64,000 nucleotides of DNA from Tetranychus cinnabarinus (Eukaryota > Arthropoda > Arachnida > Trombidiformes > Tetranychidae): assembly GCA_022266195.1 (NCBI GenBank), contig WHVY01000001.1, positions 11,098,001-11,162,000 of the forward strand, in the 5' to 3' direction. A program made the translations under genes and the position numbers. Below, piece after piece: positions 11,048 through 24,143 of the stretch. The notes beneath the pieces are model-generated. The model was not told the origin of the DNA, ran no database searches, and saw nothing but the letters and a program-made list of their open reading frames with translations. Position 1 is the first letter of the stretch, and each line of letters opens with the position of its first letter.

Positions 11048-12319
11048 GTCAGAATTTTTTCTTCTTCTATTTCTTCTATTCTTTCTTTCACTATTTATTT
11101 TCCGATGGATAACGATTAAAGACTCAAGTAATTTGCTTTTTCGCCAATTTAATCGCAGTTTACCCATTTTCATTGACACGTTAATACGTCTTTCCGTTAC
11201 TGAAGGTAAAAAAGATTATTGTGCTTTTAAGGTCTGATTATGAACTGAATCAACTTACAATCAAGTCGAGTGTTGTCTATTAACTGTGATAAAGGAAAAC
11301 GAAGATGAAAATTTTGTTTGTCCAATGATTTCGACTAAATTATGAATTTAAGCCGCGGGTAAAACCAGTTTATTGTTGAGCCTAGCGAAGGCAAAAAGAC
11401 ACACTAGTTAGCTAATGATTATTGATTAATGAGAGTCATTACCTGACGTACCATCAAAAAAATAAATTACATAAATTGAATAAAAAAACAGTTTCGTTAA
11501 GAGAAACCAATTTGTTTACATTGTAGCATCCAAGGACCAAAATCACCACTCATAATAGTTTAGTGGGTAAATAGTGAAAGGAAAATCTAATTGAATAATT
11601 TTTCTTGATTTTTCTTGATTGATAAGTTGTTGATCATCATTTTAGGCCGATTCTTAGTTAGACTTTTGTTTTGATGCCTTTTGGAGCATATTGCTTCAGT
11701 AATCAAATCGATATCACGAATTAATCTTCTACAGACCAAACCACTTCTGGTACATTGTTTTGGAGTAGTGGGTCAAAATGGACTGCTTTAGCAAGCGAGA
11801 AGAGAGAAGGAAGCAGAAAAAAAGAACCAGAACCAGATACACGTTTCCGAATCAATTTCAACGCCAACTCAGAATGTACAATCTCGAAATTGTCTCTAAC
11901 CAAATAAGATTATTGTAATGTGGCAGCTAACACAGTTTTATTAATAGAGTAATGGTTTATTAACAGTTAAATAAAGTCTATTTAAAAACCAAACTCCAGG
12001 GAAAACAAATCTCAAAGCATAATTGTACTCAATAACAATTAAACTCTATGATTACTTTTAGATCAAAAATCAATGATTAATCATATTTAAATTCATGTAT
12101 TACATTTTGGAATACCGTGCCTCAATATTTAACCATCTCTATTTTGTTTTATTTGCTTATTGTTCATTATATCTCTAATAACATGACACGATTATTTACA
12201 TTTTTAAATTATGTAGATCGTGCATCAGTCCAGAGTTTTGGATTGTTAAAGTCAAATGATACAGTTTAGTTTGTCGGCTAAAAGCCAAGTTTTGATGAGT
12301 CTTTGAGTCAAAAGAAAAG
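11048..12319. other. Intergenic region with no supported gene
   Basis: No family match was recognised. A 60-codon minus-strand frame at 11721-11903 has mixed codon use but no ATG and no clear splice partners. An initiator-like TCAGTC at about 12226 could mark the start of the downstream receptor gene. Confidence 0.4.
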
Positions 12320-13688
12320 ATGGTTTCATTGTCCAGAATTTTACATCAAAATCGTTTGCTTCGCGCAACAAAGTACCATAAAACAATGGATACGCTATTT
12401 CGATCCCAATTGCTTTACTCTCCTTATTTGGATGTTCCCTTTAACCTCAAGATGTTCCTCATTTCAACGCTTTCATTGTTCAATTTGACTGTAGTCACCG
12501 CCAAATGCCTTGTTCTTTACGATACTGAATCATATTCCGATTTACATTTTCTCATGGGTGACCCAACATTCCACCTGGAAGAAGCTCGTTCCTTTTTGCT
12601 GCTTTTACTGTTTGATTGGTTAGCAGGTTGTATCCTTCAATATAGCATATTTTTGGTACAATTAGCCAGCTCATCGACTGATAAATACATGTGGCTTTGT
12701 ATTGGTGAGGTATTAAAGACTGGTCAATACAAAAATTGGGGCTCTTTCCATACCATTGTGAAACTGTTTTACCGGCAAATCAAGTTAAATTGTTATGCTT
12801 TAGCCGTTGGTTTCCTTTTTCTTGCAAACTTACCAGCAGTCATTTCAGCTCCAAGACGCTTCATTGCACCAATGTTAGTTAACGCTTTACTCCATAGTTG
12901 GGCCGCTTTTATGGCTAGTTCAACAACAGTCAATTTTATTATGCTCTATGCTCTTTATGTGCACGTCTGGTCAAATTATTTGACTCATCTTTCATCGGAA
13001 TTGGCCAAAATTTTAATACCCGAAAAATATTTACTCAACCAACATAACTTTAGTCTGGATAGCATTAGATTGCCGAGCAGACAGATACGATTGACTTTGA
13101 TCCATTTAACCGATCATTATCAGGAATTCATACAAAGTTATCGATTTTATGGACTTCGCAATGGTCTCATGTTTATGTGCACTTTTTTTGCCAACACGTT
13201 TGTCATGTTTCTCGTCTTCTTCACGCCAATGCCGTCCCTTTATAAGCTTGCTATTGTTTTATGTGGTATCTTTGCCACTCTCTGCGGTCAAATTATCCAA
13301 TTTTATTCCGGAATTTATGGCCAGTCCAGGGTAAGCAGAATGATGAAGCTATTGAAGGATTTTAACAAAGATTAAGTAAATTTTTTAATTTTAGTCTGAC
13401 CAGGCCATGCGTATCATCCGAAAGATACTGTACACTAAATCATCAACACGCTCAAGATTGATTGTCTTGCTATTCAGTGATCATTTTGTTGAACGGCACT
13501 TTTTCACAATTTATGGTTCATTGCAACAATCATCCAAGAATTTAATTTTGGTAAGATGTAATTGTTCACATAACGATATAATTCATTGAGTACTAATTGG
13601 ATTGATATTTTACTAGACTATAGCTGAATCAAGCACTCTTTTGCTACTCTTGATTACCAATATTGGAAGGCGAATTAACTATTCATGA
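12320..13688 (+). CDS. Gustatory-receptor-like seven-helix chemoreceptor
   Basis: Three exons, 12320-13330, 13395-13550 and 13617-13688, all phase 0 with GT-AG joins, encode 412 aa, the usual size for arthropod gustatory receptors (350-450). Hydrophobic helices lie near residues 45-65, 90-115, 150-175, 185-215, 275-300, 305-330 and in the last exon. The layout, one long first exon and two short phase-0 exons carrying the end, is typical of the family. The C-terminal part reads FFTIYGSLQQSSKNLIL then TIAESSTLLLLITNIG, which fits the receptor TM7 region although the insect TYhhhhhQF signature is not exact. Receptors of this type are ligand-gated cation channels in sensory neurons; the ligand cannot be told. 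An orphan multipass protein is the alternative. Confidence 0.62.
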
Positions 13689-13878
13689 TTACGATTTAAA
13701 ATGAAAAGGTAAAATGATAAATGTTTTAATTTTCTTGGTTGTTATTTAAATACGATACACTGGTGAAAAAACAAGATTAGGATCGGTTTTGACGTGAACA
13801 GTTCAATTGGTCAGACAAAAACCAAATTTGATTTGTGTTGGTGATAAATAATACTTACATACTTTTAGTAAATTATAG

Positions 13879-14963
13879 TCAATTTAAATCATTGGGATTG
13901 ATTGATGTTAAATTATGTGTGGATACTTTGTGAAGTAAATTTTGCACTCTCTTCAAAACTGAATCAGGAATTGTTCGTGTACTAAAACTTGATACTTGAT
14001 TTTCTGTCGATTCTTCCGAATCAGCTTCGTGTTTAGGAGCTGAAGCTTGTGATTCTTTATCTCTCTCCTCTTTACATGTTGACAACAATTCACATTTAAC
14101 TTTTCCCTCAAGTCCACAGACGCATCTTTGACAAGGTTTGAGGGGATTAATTGTTATTCTTTGGCCGGGTCTATATATTTCCTGTCCATATTTACAGGTA
14201 ACTTCTTTAGTAATACTTGATAATCCTAAAGATGGCAAGGATAAAGACGAATCAGAGGTTAAACGAGGCTGGCGTCCAGTTAAATCTTTTACCGCAGCGT
14301 CTTTGGCAGCTAAAGCTATAGCATGGTAAATAACCAAATGAATTAGAATAAGAATGAAATAAAAATGTATCAATTTAACAATGTTATTCAAACGAATGTG
14401 ATAAAAAAAGTAAAATTTGATGATATTAGAGTGTAACTTACGGCATTCCAGTATCGGACAACAAAGGTCTTTAATTTTTATCTCTTTACATCCTTGACGA
14501 ACCAATGATTGTGGACAGTTGATATTCCAGCAAAGGATCGATCCTTTATAACAGAAACACTTCTCACATGGATCATCTGAACGGGTCAAGTTAGATCCAT
14601 GAGAATACATGACTCCTTTAGAGTAGCAACTATCAAATCCAGAGCGACTAGTCCCATATTTGGATGAGGCTTTTTTAATGGTCGATAACTTGGCTGTCTC
14701 TGGTAATCACAAAAGTAAGGATAAATAAAACATAGTTAATAAAATGAACGGTTTTAAAATAACTGACAAATATTGTGAATCATTGGTGACAAAAACTCTT
14801 GATGTCACATGTGTTGTTAAGGGCGCGTTAAAAAATTTAATGGTTGTAAAGTTAAGTAATGAAAAGAGTTACCTGGAAATGAGTTGACCATCGAAGTACA
14901 ATAAGTCAATGTAAGTAAAACAATTATTATCGAAACCATGGTTAAATTCAGGGAAACAGACAT
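13879..14963 (-). CDS. Secreted protein with two von Willebrand factor C-type domains
   Basis: Three exons: 14873-14963, 14442-14699 and 13879-14315 (the last acceptor may instead put the start at 14309), phases 1 and 1, about 261 aa. Exon 1 encodes a signal peptide with a long hydrophobic core (MSVSLNLTMVSIIIVLLTLT). Exon 2 carries a cysteine-rich VWC module: CYSKG, DPCEKCFCYKGSILCW, then CKEI and DLCCPILEC. Exon 3 has a second, shorter module, CKYGQEIYRPGQ then CQRCVCGLEGKVKC, followed by a charged, serine-rich tail with an N-glycosylation site (NLTS). VWC proteins act outside the cell, often binding BMP/TGF-beta ligands or matrix; the partner here is unknown. It lies head to tail with the receptor gene on the other strand (190 bases between stops). 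Confidence 0.78.
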
Positions 14964-16105
14964 TATTTAAGTGTATGAAGTTGAAGATTTGTTGAAAATA
15001 AATGGACGGTGGGAAAGATTATGATGACTGAAAGGTTAAGGTTGAAAGATGAAGATAAAGAGTTTGTTAGACAATGAAATTGAAGATTGTGAGCTTCTCA
15101 TTATTCATCATTATTAGAAAGGGTATAAAGTTGATAATGATGATGAGGAGGAGACGCATGAACCATTGAACTATACCCTAAAATAGTAGAAATGGTTTAC
15201 GTGATTAGTTAACGTTAGATTGGCAGTTGACTGATGATCGGGACAATTGAGACAAAATATTAAAGACAAGGGAAGATGAGGAATCTTTAGGACAAAGGAA
15301 GCGAAACGATTGTGAATGGTGATGATAATGATGGTTGATATTGAAAAAGTGGTTATAATGGGCTTGATTTTTTGACATTTGCATTCCCATTTAATTGAAA
15401 AATATTGGTTCACTTAAAAAAGTTCACAATTTAACGTCAATTGATTCAGTCTAATTATTGGACAAGTTTGATCTTGATTGTCTTTTCCATTAACTGTATC
15501 ACACTATAACAAAAATTGGACCATTTCATGATTGACTGTGAAGAAGTTATTGATTTTGGAAAGTTTGCTTTCACTTAGCAAAACCATTTATTTATTAATA
15601 ACTGTTGTGAGTCTAAAAATTTAATGATTCTAGATGATTTATTTGATAGCAATTATTGTCAGTCAAGTTGTCAGTATTTTTATGTGACCTGGGCCGATGT
15701 GAGTCCATAGTAAAAAATCTTCCTTGATTGCAGTTGAAAAATAGGGAACCAAGAAATTAATTAGCAAACTAGTGATTTTGATGATATTTTTGAATAGATA
15801 ACATTCAACATTTGGCTGAGTAACTAAGAAGAGTTAACAAAATTTGATATTTGGTGGTAACTGTTGAAAATGTATAAGTATTATGGCAGTAATACGAAAG
15901 TTGATAGAGTTATAATTATCACAGGCTAAGTGTCCTGTAATTGTTGACATTCAATTGGAGCTGAAAATGGATTGCAGCTGAAGCTATAAATTTTTGTGTA
16001 CAAAATAATTTGCTTTGCTTTTCAGTGTAGAAGTTGAAAGACAGGTGAGCATATGTAGAAGAATAGATGAAAGTGTTGATTAAAATTGGAAAATTCAGTA
16101 AAGGA
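14964..16105. other. Intergenic region with no supported gene
   Basis: It holds the promoter side of the VWC gene and the 3' end of the CD36 gene. Open frames at 15171-15413 are histidine/isoleucine-rich, consistent with simple ATG/ATT-rich repeats (15300-15340), and have no splice context. Confidence 0.45.
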
Positions 16106-19100
16106 TCAGCTATCGTCAGAGTCTTCAGTTGGCACCTAGAATGGAGAAGAAAGAAAAATTATTGTAAATATTTGAGTAAAAAATTAATAAAGTACAAGCG
16201 TGAAAAATTGTTGATAAATTGATCAAAGGAACAAGTTCAAATCTTTTCCAATGCTATGTCTCAAGGAAAATTCAATTTTAAATCAGTATTCGTGTAAAAT
16301 TACTGTAAATTGAAACTTTTTTGTCTGAAATCTATTCATTGTTTGTACGTCATTTTGGTCACTAAAAATTCAATTATGCTAAAAATAATTGAACTTGAAA
16401 AGCGACAAAAATGACAGTCATTTTTGTAGTTAGTGTCAATTTTAAAACAGTTAGCTATTGAAATCTGGTTAAAAAATTACCAAATGATGTTTTTCAGTTG
16501 AAAATAATTGAGATCGATAAAAGATTATTGTAATCATGAAAACAATTATAGCAATTGATGCTTGGATGGCTGCCGAAACGTTAAGAATCAATCCAAGAGA
16601 TTGCAAAAGTCGCACTTGACTAGCCATTGATTCATCCAATTCAGCTCCCTATTATAATTAATTAAAAAATAAATAGTCAATAAATGATGAATAATAAAAT
16701 TTGAATAAAAATCTTACCGCGCTGAACCAAATCATAGGGAAGTAGGAACTTTCAAAAGGTAAACTCCTAGCATATTCAAGATTATCATCTCTTTCCAGGA
16801 GGACGTTTATTTGCATTGCTACTTTTACTTTCGTTGGAATACCAAGTGTCTGAAAGAAAAAGAAAATAATTGTTAATAAATGACCATAAGAGTGTTCAAT
16901 TCCTGTGAAAAGCTTGAAAGATTGGTCAAGTAGGATTCACCACAATTACATGTATTATCAATATGTAATATCAAGTGAAATTCACAAATTTTGACTTTTT
17001 CATCAATCCATTGAAAATATTAGAAGAAATGGTGAAAACTATGGTGAACCATGAGAAGAAAGAATTGAACAAAACTATTGATTATTATCATTGCTAATAC
17101 TCAAACCATTAACAATCAAGTTTATCAGCAATTAACTTATTTAGAGATGCAGATTTGAACAACAGTCATAATTGTCATTGAAAATGATTTAAGAGTTAAT
17201 GGTTTGTTTGTTTGTGTTAGTTGGTTGAAAGTTTAATTTGCAGTACAAGTCGACTGCCTAATGAGTTTCACTTTAACAATTAAAAGTTTAAGAATCTGAA
17301 ATTGTGAACAATTTACAGAAATTCAACCTTGCCCAGGGCTGACTATGTGGCCACTGAGGTTAGGCATGATCATTAAACATATGAATTAAATTAAGTTAAC
17401 ATCAGAAATAACTTAGCAATAGAGATTTCAAGAAAAGCTAACCAGAATTTATTTTAAAATTTAAAAGATCCAGAAGAGACAGAAAGGAAATGGTAAGCAA
17501 AATTTCCCGTCAGTAATGATTACAAAAAAACAAACACAAATCGGTATATTAGGAACGTAACCGGATTTAATTATTAAATTATTATCATTCTTTATTTGTA
17601 TAACCAAAGGATTCAATTTGAGAGTTGATAATAAAAAATCTATCAATGTCAGAATATGCTAATAGGGAAACTAAACCAAGAAGAAAACAAATTGCTGTGT
17701 TAAAAAGATAATTAGCGTTAATTGAACCTTTAATAATAGACTTGAAACGTGAAACAAACATTCATTATTATTAATAATCTTAAATGGTCTTATAAATGAA
17801 TCATTCAATGTAATCAAGTACACCTTGAGTGCAAGGGATTTTAAAATTGATTTTCAAAATTATCCAAGTGATAGCCTTAAGATGATCTGATGGCTAATGA
17901 ACAATCATTTTTCAACTAGAGAATCCAATTTCCTTAAATCAAAATGACCATTGAACATTTTCCAACCTATTAAATCTGTTAAACTGATAACTTGGCAAAA
18001 AATTTGATGGGAATATTAATTATATTCACACTATAACACTGAATTTAAATACATTTTCAAGTGTCATTTGATAATCAATTATGCATTAATGTATGCATAT
18101 TGAAATCAGATATTGAGATCAGGTTTGTTGGTTAACAATAGCTTTGAAACACTGTTTGAATTTCAATCTAAATCTGGTCGATTGTTGAATTACATTGAAT
18201 TGGAATCAATATCATGGGAAATCCAATAATCGATAGACTTTCATGTAAACAATCGGTCTTTAGTTTTGATTAAAAAATCAACTATGAAAGGTTCAAAGGC
18301 TCGAAGGTTACAAATGTATATCTTTTTTTTATCATAATGAGGCTAATTGAGGGTTTAAATTGTGTAATAAGATACCTTTGTGATTCTTGAGAGGTGACCT
18401 GATAGTTGATGAAACATTAGATTGAACAGAGTTGAACAACGGCGAGATTTGTCAATTGTTGATACAAATTATTGGAAAAATGAGGGATTTCATTATTAGT
18501 GTACTAAATAATTTCCTTAGGATTGATAATAATTGATTGACTGTTCCTAATGGACTGAGTGATAATCAAGTGAAAATAGGAGGAATAACGATAAGTTACC
18601 AGAAATAAAAACATTTATTGTTTACTATTAGCAGCTAATGAAGTATCAACACACTTTTATAAAACTTGAGTGTGTCTAAGAAGCTATCAGCCTCGAGTAA
18701 TAAATTAGTTTTCAAGAGGCAATCACTAGCTGATGTTATCTTTAGATTATCATTTTTGGTACATTTCGAGATGAAATGAAGAAGAAACAATGTAAATGGA
18801 TTGAAACATCAAAATGCTTACTGGTTCAATGTCCATGAAAAACTCATGTCTATCCAAGTCGGGATGGAGACCGTGGACTCGTTCGTATAACGAGGCATCG
18901 CCAAACAAAAAATGGGGCAAAGATGCTGCTGCAGGTGATCCATGTTGACATGGTGATATATCAGCTACACCATCAGGAGGACAACTAGAGAGAGCAATCA
19001 GAGAAGTAGAAATATTATTAATTTGGTAAATAAAGGAGTAATGATTGTTATATGCTTGGAAATCACGTGTAATATAGATATTAAAAAGGGTAAAGTAATC

Positions 19101-22100
19101 AAGAAGAAAACTGAAATTTTGTATTTCAAGGCTAGTCAGTTGATTTATCAAGTTCATTTTGTATATTAACCAAACTGTAAATGCCTTTCAAAAGGTCAAC
19201 ATAGCATTTTAGTTTATAAATGTTTACATTGTTGATTGCTACTTGCTTTTACTCAGATAAGAGCCAATTGTGCCTTTTACAGCATTTCTCGATGACTTTA
19301 GACAAGTTCCCAAAATGTTTAGTCGGCTTCTCAAAATGTTTAGACAAAATCTTAAGCCGGTCGTAAAACCAGTTACTCTTCTCAGAATGTTTCGACAGTT
19401 CTCATATTGTTTAGTCAAGTTCTCAGAGCATTTAGACAAAAAGAGTTTTCAAACCGTTTGATAAGGCATTCACGATTTTTGGTCGATGAGCATCAATAAT
19501 TTTATTAATAGGAACCTCTGTTGGTACTATTTTCGGACATTTTAATCGAAAAACTAAAAAACTTATATTTCAAATCCAACTCTGATTGCTTCTGCCTTTT
19601 CAATTCGGATTGAGAAACCCGTTTGTCTAAATGCTCTGAGAACTTGACTAAACAATATGAGAACTGTCGAAACATTCTGAGAAGAGTAACTGGTTTTACG
19701 ACCGGCTTAAAATTTTGTCTAAACATTTCGAGAAGCCGACTAAACATTGTGGGAACTTGTCTAAAGTCATCGAGAAATGCTGTATAAATGATATAATTTT
19801 TGATAATTCACGTGATTTATATTATTTTTTCATCATTACTTACGCATTGTTGTTACAATAGCAACGATTGTTTTTAACTGTATAATTGAATAAATTTGAG
19901 CTGGCCGCATATCTGTAAGCTTTAACTCCATGCTTTTTCACAGTTTTGTCATATTGAAGCTCCAAGGATCGGCAAATGTCACCGACAAATATTTTAATTG
20001 ATGAAAATGGACCTTCTTGTAGAGGTGGTTGAAAATCAGAAGCAGAAATGCCAGACAATGAATTACACTTGTCGCCCCACCAAAGGCTTAAACTGGTTTG
20101 ATTATTCCAGGAATACATTGCATCAAGATGATTGACATTTGAAAGGCCAGTGTAAACACCAAAAGTACCATCAGAAACGGTTCCATTTCTGCCATAAAAC
20201 CAACCAAATTTATCATATGGCACAGGCATCCCAATGGTACGTGAAAATGTGATTAAAGGATCGTCATAACCTTCAAAAAGTAATTGTCCAACAGTATGAG
20301 AAGGAATTAAACGACTTTTCGTTGCCTTGATTATTTGGTTAAGTCCAAAATATGCAATTCTAGATCCGCCCCAGCTTTTAATTGAGTATCCAGCAGCCTA
20401 GAATGAATGAAAATGAAACGAGAAGAAATTGAAAATTAGATAAACTGAATAAAATATAAGCTTAATTGTGATCATAGACTTGTGTCCGTTATTAAGATTA
20501 GCAAATAAACATAAGTACATTTAAACTGAGAACATTGGTATTTTGAGTTGGTAAATGAACTTTAGGAAACTTAGCATTGTTTGAAAAATTGGATGCTTAG
20601 CTTTTGTAGATTCACTCATATTTCATGAATATTTAATTAGACCAAGGAAATCAAAATAGCTGAAAACAACTGCCTTTTCTTGCACAAACAAAAACACGTG
20701 TAACTCAACACTAGAGCATCAAGATAAAGATTACTATTAATAGCATCAACTGAGTTCAAGCACTGGCGAGAGTTGGCTTGAACTTAGTCTCATGATAACC
20801 TGTTCAGTCAGAATAAAAGGTACTAATCAATGAAAATTTACGAGTAATTTTTATCTTAATAGAAATGAATTCTGGTTAAATTGTTTCCTACGATATCATG
20901 TAAAATTTACTTTACAAAAATCAAATATAATTTTATTGAATTGAGCTTTTTGTTCAAATAAAAAATGCATGAACGAATCATTTTAGCGTAGATTGTTGAT
21001 CATGCAATATTAAAGTTTGTCTTTTGATTGCTAGGTTATTTATTAAGTTTATTGAGTTGCTTTAGCTTAATTAATAGCTGTTTGCTGACTTATTTGATCT
21101 CAAATTTAAAAATAGATTTTATCAATTCCCAAGATCTGTCAAATGTTTAACTTGCTCAAAGATTCAGGTTGATTAAATAAACAAAAAGAGAGGCTCCAAC
21201 AATCAAATTAACTGCTTAAAGATTGATATCATTTTGATCATCTTACAAGTAATTATTAGTAAATGTAATTAAGAACATGATTCGTGATCTTCCAGCCTAA
21301 CGATTCCAGGAAAATTTCAAAGTAGTCTCAATTTATTTGAAAAATGGTTGGTAAAGTGAAAGTGTTATCACAACAACAATTAAAACAATTAATGAATACT
21401 TGATATTGAAAAGATATCGATAAAAATTGCATTAAAAGTTCTATGAAAAAAATCTGAAAAGCCGATAATGTTATAATGTAATATCAAATAAGGTATTTGC
21501 TAAAGTTTCAAAACACATCTCATATGACAAAGATGAGTTTTGATTTAACTTGAAATAATGGATTGGGATAATCATACACTGATTTAAGGGAAACAAGGCT
21601 GAAATTGTGATTTACAAAAACATTATAATCACAAGCGATAACACAATTTAACCTAATTTCTTGGGGTATTTAAACATAATAACTTGATAATATTACAATA
21701 TGTAGAATGACTCTTATTTCATCTGACTGAATCAATCTATCCAAGGTAATTTCCGAAAAAGCAACAAATGGCTGAAAAAAACTAAATACCAATTTGTCTA
21801 ATTGGTCAATAGGGAACTCACAATGACATCGAACTATTGGGTTAAATAAAGTACAAAGTAATAACATTAATAAATTGGTGCAATATTGGGTTGTTGTTTG
21901 ATATAATCTAATATCGCTTCTCATGAGCTATTATTATATTAATATTTACACATTTACCAAAGATTGATAATAAATATCAGAGATTTTTAACAGAGGTTCA
22001 AAGATTAGCTTAAAATATGTTGCGAATCATAAGCACAAGCATTTGGTTGGAGCTTGAAATCGACTGTGTTGCGGAAACATTGATTTATTGAAGTTTCATT

Positions 22101-23847
22101 TGAAAGTTTGAAGGGAAAAAGTTTCAAGGATTGTCATTTATGATGAGTTCAGTTCACAGGAAAATAAGTCAAATTGATTTGGTGAGCTTTCCAATTCTCT
22201 GATCAAACTTGCGAAGAAAAGGAGAAATAAAAGACTAACAACTCCAAATGAAACAAGTGTCCAACATTTTTTCCTCTTGCCTCTATTCACATGAATTTCT
22301 CAGAATTCGGGTTCTAAGAAAGTTTCAATTATTTTTCTTGGATGTATTTCAATCATGGCTTGCATGCTGTGTAAGATTTTCCTTATAACCCGCTCAGTTT
22401 GACCACAATTTTTAGGGAAAATTTGATTTGTGGACTTTATATTGGGCATTGAATAGATACGTAATAAAGAAAAGCAAGCTTTTTCTTAAAACAAAGATTA
22501 TGCTGAATAAGTTTGCACCAGAATATAACACAAAAAAGTTTTTTGTTTGCTATTAAATGTTTGCAATCGACATAAAGTCAACATGAAAGATGTAATTAGC
22601 AAATGGTGACCCAAAAAATTAGACTTAAATACGCAAACAAGGGAGTTAATCATATTTTTGAAGTAAACTTACCACCATAGGGACGTTAAGGTGGTAAATA
22701 TTGTCTTCGAGCGATCCATTTGTTAAATGAGGTAGAAAATGCCAGGTCCGTTGCTGTCCATATTCAACTAGATTAAGATCATCTGACCAAGATAGGTTGA
22801 TCTTTTTACGAGACTCGGAAAATGTGTATGGACCTTAGGTGGAGAGTAGAGAAAGAAAAAGAATAAGTTTTTTTATTGATAATCAATAACTTGCAGGCTA
22901 ATTGTTCTATGTATCATTCAACGAAATGGGAAGTAGATTACTGAATATGCAGAAATTGTAGCCAATCAAGAATAACATTTTTCAATATTATTGACTACTT
23001 TGAAAATCTATTGCTGTATTTACTAATAGACTAACAACAGTTAGATTAAAAAACAAAAACTTGCTTTGAAGTTGAAAAAAATATTCTAAGTGCAGGCGAC
23101 ATGGGAAAAGAAGCAACCTTGAATAAAGAAATAAACACAACAATTACCATTACAAAGCTACTCGGTTTGCCAGTGAAACATGCGCATCATTTGTTGATAA
23201 TTTTCTTGCAACCCTAAAATGTAACTCTAACGAACCATGTTGAAATGACAAAATTTATTGCTTTCGACAGAATAAGATGAAAAAAAGATTTAGATAATAG
23301 GTTCTAGGTAGATAGATCAATTTTAGTTGTTGATATTTTTAGGTAAAAAAGTAATTTCGAACCAGTTTTGCATGTAAAAATGGATTGACTTACCCAGCTC
23401 TTGGACTGTTGGTGGTCGCCCATGTTTTTCAACTTCCTCTGGATTTGTAATGTTGAACAGATAAAATTTGGTAATAATTGATATTGGAACTGATTCCCAT
23501 TTGTCGAATGTACGTGAAGATGAACTGTTGATTAATGGAAGACTCTGGGAAAACAAAACAAAGAGACGCCACAAAATGTAACCGAAAGCAAAGGAGAAAA
23601 CATTAATGGGTTATTAAGCTTTCATTATTTAAAATAACAAAAGGAGTGAAAGTTGAATTGTCAGGGAAATGATTTTAAGTAACTTGCGACGCAGGTTAAC
23701 ATAGTAAAGAAATTAGTTTACCTTGACAATAGATGATTTAATCACAATTGGCACAAGAAAAAATGTAACAAAACTTGAGAAAATAAGAGCTAATGAAACA
23801 AAAAGTAGAAACTTTGGTCGAGAACTAAAACAATTAAATAAACCCAT
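16106..23847 (-). CDS. CD36/SCARB-family scavenger receptor
   Basis: Eight coding exons: 23722-23847, 23394-23544, 22673-22833, 19844-20397, 18822-18984, 16718-16849, 16481-16648 and 16106-16135. All phases agree, giving 494 aa, the family norm. Exon 1 encodes the N-terminal membrane helix (PKFLLFVSLALIFSSFVTFF). Exon 2 has the signature YLFNITNPEEVEKHGRPPTVQELG. Exon 4 has FGWFYGRNGT, the WWGDKCNSLSG motif and FQPPL; exon 5 has the disulphide-rich region and ASLPHFLFGDASLYERVHGL with DIEP; exon 7 the second membrane helix. The last nine residues (VPTEDSDDS, acidic cytosolic tail) are in a separate 30-base exon. The family takes up lipids, lipoproteins or apoptotic debris at the cell surface or in lysosomes (CD36, SR-B1, LIMP-2, croquemort, SNMP). 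Which subgroup is unclear. Introns 3 (2.3 kb) and 5 (2 kb) are long and hold nothing recognised; intron 4 holds a foldback repeat. Confidence 0.93.
19279..19784. repeat. Foldback repeat with internal 21-bp units, in a CD36 intron
   Basis: Arms of about 160 bases (19279-19440 and 19625-19784) are near-perfect reverse complements around a 185-base spacer, so RNA or DNA would form a long hairpin. Each arm is itself built from degenerate units of about 21 bases of the type TTTAGACAAGTTCTCAAAATG, repeated about five times. Outer ends read ACAGCATTTCTCGATGAC. It resembles a foldback or MITE element. Open frames on both strands here are by-products of the repeat. Confidence 0.8.
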
Positions 23848-24143
23848 AATAAAAAAGGTGAACTGACTAAGAAATCAAGTTTCTTTGAGCTCCTTATAAT
23901 TGTTGTTTCTTATCGTCGTTAAATGTTCAATATAAACTAGATGACAGAATTGAATTAAATAATATCCAAACTTATCCATCATAAATAATTTTATCGCCAT
24001 TAATAACACCCTAATCTCCCTTTCTCTATCTACGACTCTTTGCTCCTTTCTCTTCGCTCTTTTCTTTTCTCACTCTGTGGCTACTATCGATTCTTTAATC
24101 GATAAATCGAAAATTCGTCTTCTGATTCATGCAAGGAGTAATA

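Noticed and set aside
11721..11903. 60-codon minus-strand frame with fairly normal codon use
   Set aside because: No ATG, no splice sites with matching phase and no recognisable homologue; could be a fossil exon but cannot be supported.
19239..19747. Open frames on both strands encoding similar peptides (MFSRLLEMFRQNF...)
   Set aside because: Both come from the arms of the foldback repeat.
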